A stretch of 6,323 bases of DNA from positions 1 to 6,323 of the forward strand of contig JAITWN010000100.1 of assembly GCA_031285245.1 (NCBI GenBank). Reading direction: 5' to 3'. Made by a program: the position numbers and the translations under genes. Position 1 is the stretch's first letter. The number at the start of each line of letters is the position of its first letter. Of the stretch, positions 5,686-6,323 are shown piece after piece. The notes beneath the pieces were generated by a model. The model was given only the letters and a program-made list of their open reading frames with translations. It searched no databases and was not told the origin of the DNA. The DNA is from Chromatiales bacterium (GTDB taxonomy: Bacteria > Pseudomonadota > Gammaproteobacteria > SZUA-140).

Positions 5686-6102
5686 ATGGCAGGTAAGGAC
5701 AACAGTCGTTCGAGTGGACGTGGTTTCGCATCGATGGACGCGGAGAAGCAGCGTGAGATAGCGCGCAAAGGCGGCAAAGCGGTGAGCCGCGACCGCCAGC
5801 ATATGGCGACGATCGGCCGCAAAGGCGGCGAGGAAGTGAGCAAGGACCGTCACCACATGGCCGAGATCGGCCGCAAGGGCGGCGAGGAGGTCAGTCAGAA
5901 CACCGCACACATGGCAGCCATCGGGCGCAAGGGCGGTGAAGAAGTCAGCCAGAATACCTCGCACATGGCTGAAATCGGGCGCAAGGGTGGTGAGGCTTCC
6001 CACGGCGGCGCACATCGCCATCACCCGCATGAGAGCGAGAACGAACACGGGGACGCTGAGCAAGCCGAAGATGACGGCACGGATTCAGCTGAAGATAAAT
6101 AA
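5686..6102 (+). CDS. KGG-repeat stress-induced protein (YciG/con-10-like), five repeats
   Basis: This is a small (138 aa), very hydrophilic protein of the stress-induced KGG-motif family, which includes E. coli YciG and fungal con-10. Members are linked to desiccation, acid, heat or stationary-phase stress, but their biochemical role is unclear. After GRGFASMD (11-18), close to the family-typical GFASMD opening, comes EIARKGG. KGG then recurs at 28-30, 46-48, 64-66, 82-84 and 100-102, exactly every 18 residues, each array unit ending HMA.IGR. Residues 106-121 are His-rich (seven His), and 116-138 are strongly acidic. There is no signal peptide or membrane segment, so it is probably cytoplasmic and largely disordered. 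The start at 5686 follows AGGGAGAG by 6 nt. An upstream in-frame ATG at 5617 would add 23 residues unlike the family. It diverges from the transporter operon. Confidence 0.93.
   Translation: MAGKDNSRSSGRGFASMDAEKQREIARKGGKAVSRDRQHMATIGRKGGEEVSKDRHHMAEIGRKGGEEVSQNTAHMAAIGRKGGEEVSQNTSHMAEIGRKGGEASHGGAHRHHPHESENEHGDAEQAEDDGTDSAEDK
5767..5994 (+). repeat. 54-bp coding tandem repeat (KGG array)
   Basis: Units start at 5767, 5821, 5875 and 5929, with a truncated fifth at 5983. Each full unit encodes 18 residues beginning KGG and ending IGR. Units 1-2 share a DR.HMA version in the middle and units 3-4 share QNT.HMA, which indicates stepwise duplication. Many differences between units are synonymous third-position changes (for example GGC/GGT, GAA/GAG), so the protein repeat appears to be under selection. 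Confidence 0.9.
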
Positions 6103-6120
6103 AAAAGAATAGTTGCGAGG

Positions 6121-6183
6121 AAAAAAACCTCTTCGCCCCTTGCGCTGCCATGCCGCCATTGAGGGCGAAGAGGTTCTTTTTTT
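6121..6183. terminator. Bidirectional intrinsic terminator between convergent genes
   Basis: A perfect 13-bp stem is formed by AACCTCTTCGCCC (6126-6138) and GGGCGAAGAGGTT (6163-6175) with a 24-nt loop. On the plus strand the stem is followed by C and seven T (6177-6183). On the minus strand it is followed by a run of T from the A-tract 6121-6125. It begins about 20 bp after the KGG stop codon and lies about 60 bp beyond the stop of the convergent gene ending at 6243, so it can end transcription from both sides. Confidence 0.92.
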
Positions 6184-6242
6184 ATAGCTTTAAGCGCAGT
6201 GATTGAAAATTCGTAGCGAGTCGATGTGAAACACGCAAGTGC

Positions 6243-6323
6243 CTAACGGCCTGCCGAACGCTTCATATGCTGCTGCGACACTAGCATGAAGATGATCGCT
6301 ATCAGCAGATAGAACAGCGCAAG
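6243..6323 (-). CDS. C-terminal end of a probable membrane protein (N-terminus beyond window)
   Basis: The minus strand has an open frame of 26 codons entering from the right edge and ending at TAG 6243. The visible residues form a hydrophobic stretch (LALFYLLIAIIFMLV) followed by a short basic tail ending KRSAGR, as expected for a last membrane helix with a cytoplasmic end. Codon choice is similar to that of the neighbouring genes, and the bidirectional terminator at 6121-6183 is correctly placed for it. The fragment is too short to name a family; a transporter or permease would be typical. No other gene is evident in 6103-6323. Confidence 0.5.
   Translation of the reverse strand, partial: LALFYLLIAIIFMLVSQQHMKRSAGR

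Noticed and set aside
1..6323. tRNA, rRNA, riboswitch, CRISPR or insertion-sequence signals.
   Set aside because: No cloverleaf-like segment, no direct-repeat array with spacers, no transposase motif or terminal inverted repeats were seen by reading both strands.

Overview
The window looks like chromosomal DNA of a moderately GC-rich Gram-negative bacterium. The style of the ABC transporter genes and the KGG-repeat stress protein suggest a proteobacterium, possibly a gammaproteobacterium. This is an inference from protein style only: no rRNA, tRNA or taxonomic marker gene is present.

Positions 1 to about 5416 hold one tightly packed minus-strand operon, read right to left. In transcription order it encodes a 67-residue protein with two predicted membrane helices (5416-5213), a family 5 solute-binding lipoprotein (5201-3393), a DppB/OppB-type permease (3323-2307), a DppC/OppC-type permease (about 2314-1262), a DppD/OppD-type ATPase (1260-379) and a DppF/OppF-type ATPase (382 to the left edge, cut off). 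Gaps are 11, 69, -8, 1 and -4 bp, so co-transcription and translational coupling are very likely. Together the genes encode a complete peptide/nickel-type (PepT family) ABC importer. The lipoprotein captures the ligand, the two permeases form the pore, and the two ATPases drive transport. The substrate cannot be named from sequence. Both permeases carry enlarged extracytoplasmic loops after the first helix, the binding protein is long (602 aa), and the first ATPase lacks the usual cysteine-rich C-terminal tail. The system is therefore a distinct sub-type rather than a textbook Dpp or Opp.

Positions 5417-5685 form a divergent intergenic region. It contains a 9-bp inverted repeat with arms about 100 bp apart, a hairpin between the arms, and a sequence resembling a sigma-E promoter pointing right.

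Positions 5686-6102 (+) encode a 138-residue KGG-repeat protein of the YciG/con-10-like stress family. It has five KGG motifs at an exact 18-residue period, then a His-rich and acidic tail. It is followed by a strong symmetrical hairpin with T-runs on both strands (6121-6183), which probably terminates it and a convergent minus-strand gene. Only the last 26 codons of that gene (6323-6243), a hydrophobic C-terminus, lie in the window.

No RNA genes, mobile elements or CRISPR arrays were seen. The points most worth a second look are the small membrane protein leading the transporter operon, the architecture of the intergenic control region, and the regular KGG array.
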